NCBI GenBank assembly: GCA_038226175.1 | Contig: JBBRQP010000136.1 | Location: 1-5,513, forward strand | Origin: JBBRQP01 sp038226175 | Lineage (GTDB): Bacteria; Cyanobacteriota; Cyanobacteriia; Gloeobacterales; Anthocerotibacteraceae | Length of the DNA stretch: 5,513 nt | Direction: 5' to 3' | Part shown: positions 4,528 to 5,513 of the stretch, piece after piece | Layout of the letters: each line of letters starts with the position of its first letter | Numbering within the stretch: position 1 is the stretch's first letter | Translations under genes and position numbers: made by a program | Notes under the pieces: generated by a model | The model's input: the letters and a program-made list of their open reading frames with translations, nothing else | What the model was told of the DNA's origin: nothing | Databases searched by the model: none

Positions 4528-4632
4528 GCCGTTCCCGTTTGAAGTGTCTTTACTAATTTTAACCCCGGGTTATGAAGTTTCCCACCCATCTCGGGGTCAA
4601 AATAGAGAAGTGAGTCTCTAGAGAACCAAGAC
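4528..4632. promoter_or_regulatory. Divergent intergenic region between rseP and the exported-protein gene
   Basis: These 105 bases must drive transcription both ways. On the minus strand TTGACC and a downstream TAAAAT are visible, but they are 31 bases apart and so do not form one promoter. On the plus strand no good -35/-10 pair stands out. TCTCTAGAGA at 4615-4624 is a perfect 10-bp palindrome, nine bases before the GTG start of the plus-strand gene, and overlaps its likely leader. It could be an operator or mere chance. Confidence 0.35.
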
Positions 4633-5055
4633 GTGACCAAGTATCCGGCTTTTTTGCTACTTCTGCTGAGTCTCGGCGCACCTGTCGCGGCCTTACCGAT
4701 CCCATCTCAAGTGACAAAACTGTTTTATCAAAGCCAACCTAAGTTTCCTCAAGGTGCCACTAACGCTGATCAGTCTAGTCCCCAAAACCTAATTCGGCGT
4801 TTGGTTACATATCATATTTATATCAAGGGTCGTTCTCCCTACTCGCGCTTTGATTGGAAACTGACCGTGGCAGATTATCTGGGCGTCAATGAAACCATTC
4901 GGGCTGAAGAATATCCAGGACGCGAAGAATTGGCCAAAAATGCCTACTTAGATGACCAAAAACTAATCAGTCAACTGCCGCGTTCCCAACGCGAAGCTCT
5001 GATCCAAACTATGTTAACTATTTATCGTCAAGATACTGCTCGAGAACCCGCATGA
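4633..5055 (+). CDS. Predicted exported protein of unknown function
   Basis: This 140-residue protein has a Sec-type signal peptide: a short basic start (MTK), a leucine-rich core FLLLLLSLG (7-15), and a probable cleavage after VAA (18-20), leaving a mature protein of about 120 residues that begins LPIPSQ. The mature part is soluble, with a KLTVADYLGVNETIRAEEYP segment (about 76-95) and a helical C-terminus rich in Q and R (SQLPRSQREALIQTML, about 112-127). No cysteine follows the cleavage site, so it is not a lipoprotein; a periplasmic or thylakoid-lumen location is likely. I do not recognise the family. The start is GTG 4633-4635 with a weak GAGA upstream. Its TGA overlaps the ATG of the next gene (ATGA), so the two are probably one transcription unit with coupled translation. 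It is divergent from rseP. Confidence 0.82.
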   Translation: MTKYPAFLLLLLSLGAPVAALPIPSQVTKLFYQSQPKFPQGATNADQSSPQNLIRRLVTYHIYIKGRSPYSRFDWKLTVADYLGVNETIRAEEYPGREELAKNAYLDDQKLISQLPRSQREALIQTMLTIYRQDTAREPA

Positions 5056-5399
5056 AGTGGTTACGCCAACTCAGAGATGGTGCCTTAATCCGGGGTGAAT
5101 CTTGGTCTGTATCGATAACGAATCAGGAGCTTAAACTGTTGCTTGAGCAAACTCAAATTTTGCAAGAGTTACTAGCTAAAAACCAGTCTTATTTAATGGA
5201 CGAAGAAGATATTACACTCGAAGCAGTTACTGAAGAATTATCTCTATATTTGATAGGACTTCCTAATGCTTTTAGTTTGACCCTCACTTTGTATTATGGG
5301 CGCAAATTTGAAGGCGAGTGGCCTGTGAGTATAGCGCTGCTGGTCTTTGAGGAATTATGTAGCTTTAAATACGATATAGCAATCCTAAGAAAGACATAA
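5052..5399 (+). CDS. DUF1818-family protein (cyanobacterial, function unknown)
   Basis: This 115-residue soluble protein carries the DUF1818 hallmarks: an N-terminal WSVSITNQELKLLLEQ strand-helix (about 18-33), the LMDEEDITLEAVTEELSLYL centre (about 48-67), and the signature LYYGRKFEGEWP (80-91), corresponding to the GRxxEGxWP block of the family. From memory, solved members have a fold related to the PC4/Whirly single-stranded-DNA-binding group, but no function is established. The family normally has a longer glycine/tryptophan-rich N-terminus (GWRLGW-like); here it is reduced to LRDGALIRGES. The ATG at 5052-5054 overlaps the preceding stop by ATGA, so expression depends on the upstream gene; no strong ribosome-binding site is present. 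It is followed by TAA 5397-5399. Confidence 0.85.
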   Translation: MKWLRQLRDGALIRGESWSVSITNQELKLLLEQTQILQELLAKNQSYLMDEEDITLEAVTEELSLYLIGLPNAFSLTLTLYYGRKFEGEWPVSIALLVFEELCSFKYDIAILRKT

Positions 5400-5513
5400 A
5401 AGGTTCCTATACCAGTCCAGCTTGGGAAAACTAAACTTATTGATAGTTGCACCTAACTCAAAGATAAATCTTACTATCTTAAATGATTTGCATAAGTGCC
5501 AACACTCTCTCAA
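5400..5513. other. Right-edge intergenic tail
   Basis: I see no gene here. AAGATAAATCTT at 5461-5472 is a small palindrome and TATCTT follows at 5475-5480, so two alternative AT-rich hairpins can form about 60 bases after the DUF1818 stop. They lack a GC stem and T tract, so I do not call a terminator. Confidence 0.4.

Overview
The window looks like an accessory stretch of a cyanobacterial chromosome next to conserved housekeeping DNA. The cyanobacterial assignment rests on a DUF1818-family protein (a family I know only from cyanobacteria), an RseP-type site-2 protease of cyanobacterial style, an IS630-type transposase start, and an Rpn/DUF2887-type PD-(D/E)XK gene of the sort that is abundant in filamentous cyanobacteria. 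No species can be named from the sequence.

Left part (1-2575), accessory. The 5' end of an IS630-family transposase runs off the left edge on the minus strand. Next to it is a 34-codon remnant of the 5' end of an Rpn-family gene. A block of minus-strand genes follows. Read in the direction of transcription (right to left) these are: a VOC/glyoxalase-like protein (1851-2237), an integron-type attC site (1750-1819), a small protein of the family labelled 'ADP-ribosylation/crystallin J1' (1378-1728), a possible degenerate second attC whose first core box overlaps that gene's stop codon, a small unidentified ORF, and a FitAB/VapBC-type toxin-antitoxin pair (420-1057). The pair has its own promoter, with a perfect 17-bp palindrome between the -35 and -10 boxes. 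Gene-attC-gene spacing is that of integron gene cassettes, but no integrase is visible here, so this resembles a CALIN (an attC cluster lacking an integrase). A toxin-antitoxin cassette could stabilise such an array.

The block is bracketed by two direct copies of about 100 bp (253-351 and 2477-2575, 88 of 99 bases identical). Both cover the ribosome-binding site and first codons of an Rpn-family gene. The left copy is only a stub. The right copy leads into an almost complete gene (to 3292) whose codon 14 is a TAA stop.

Right part (3293-5513), conserved. A short intergenic stretch with a hairpin separates the Rpn pseudogene from rseP (minus strand, 3478-4527), an inner-membrane PDZ metalloprotease with intact HELGH and NILPIPGLDG motifs. 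Divergent from it is a two-gene plus-strand unit with a 4-base ATGA overlap: a small predicted exported protein of unknown function (4633-5055) and a DUF1818 protein (5052-5399). The last 114 bases hold no gene that I can support.
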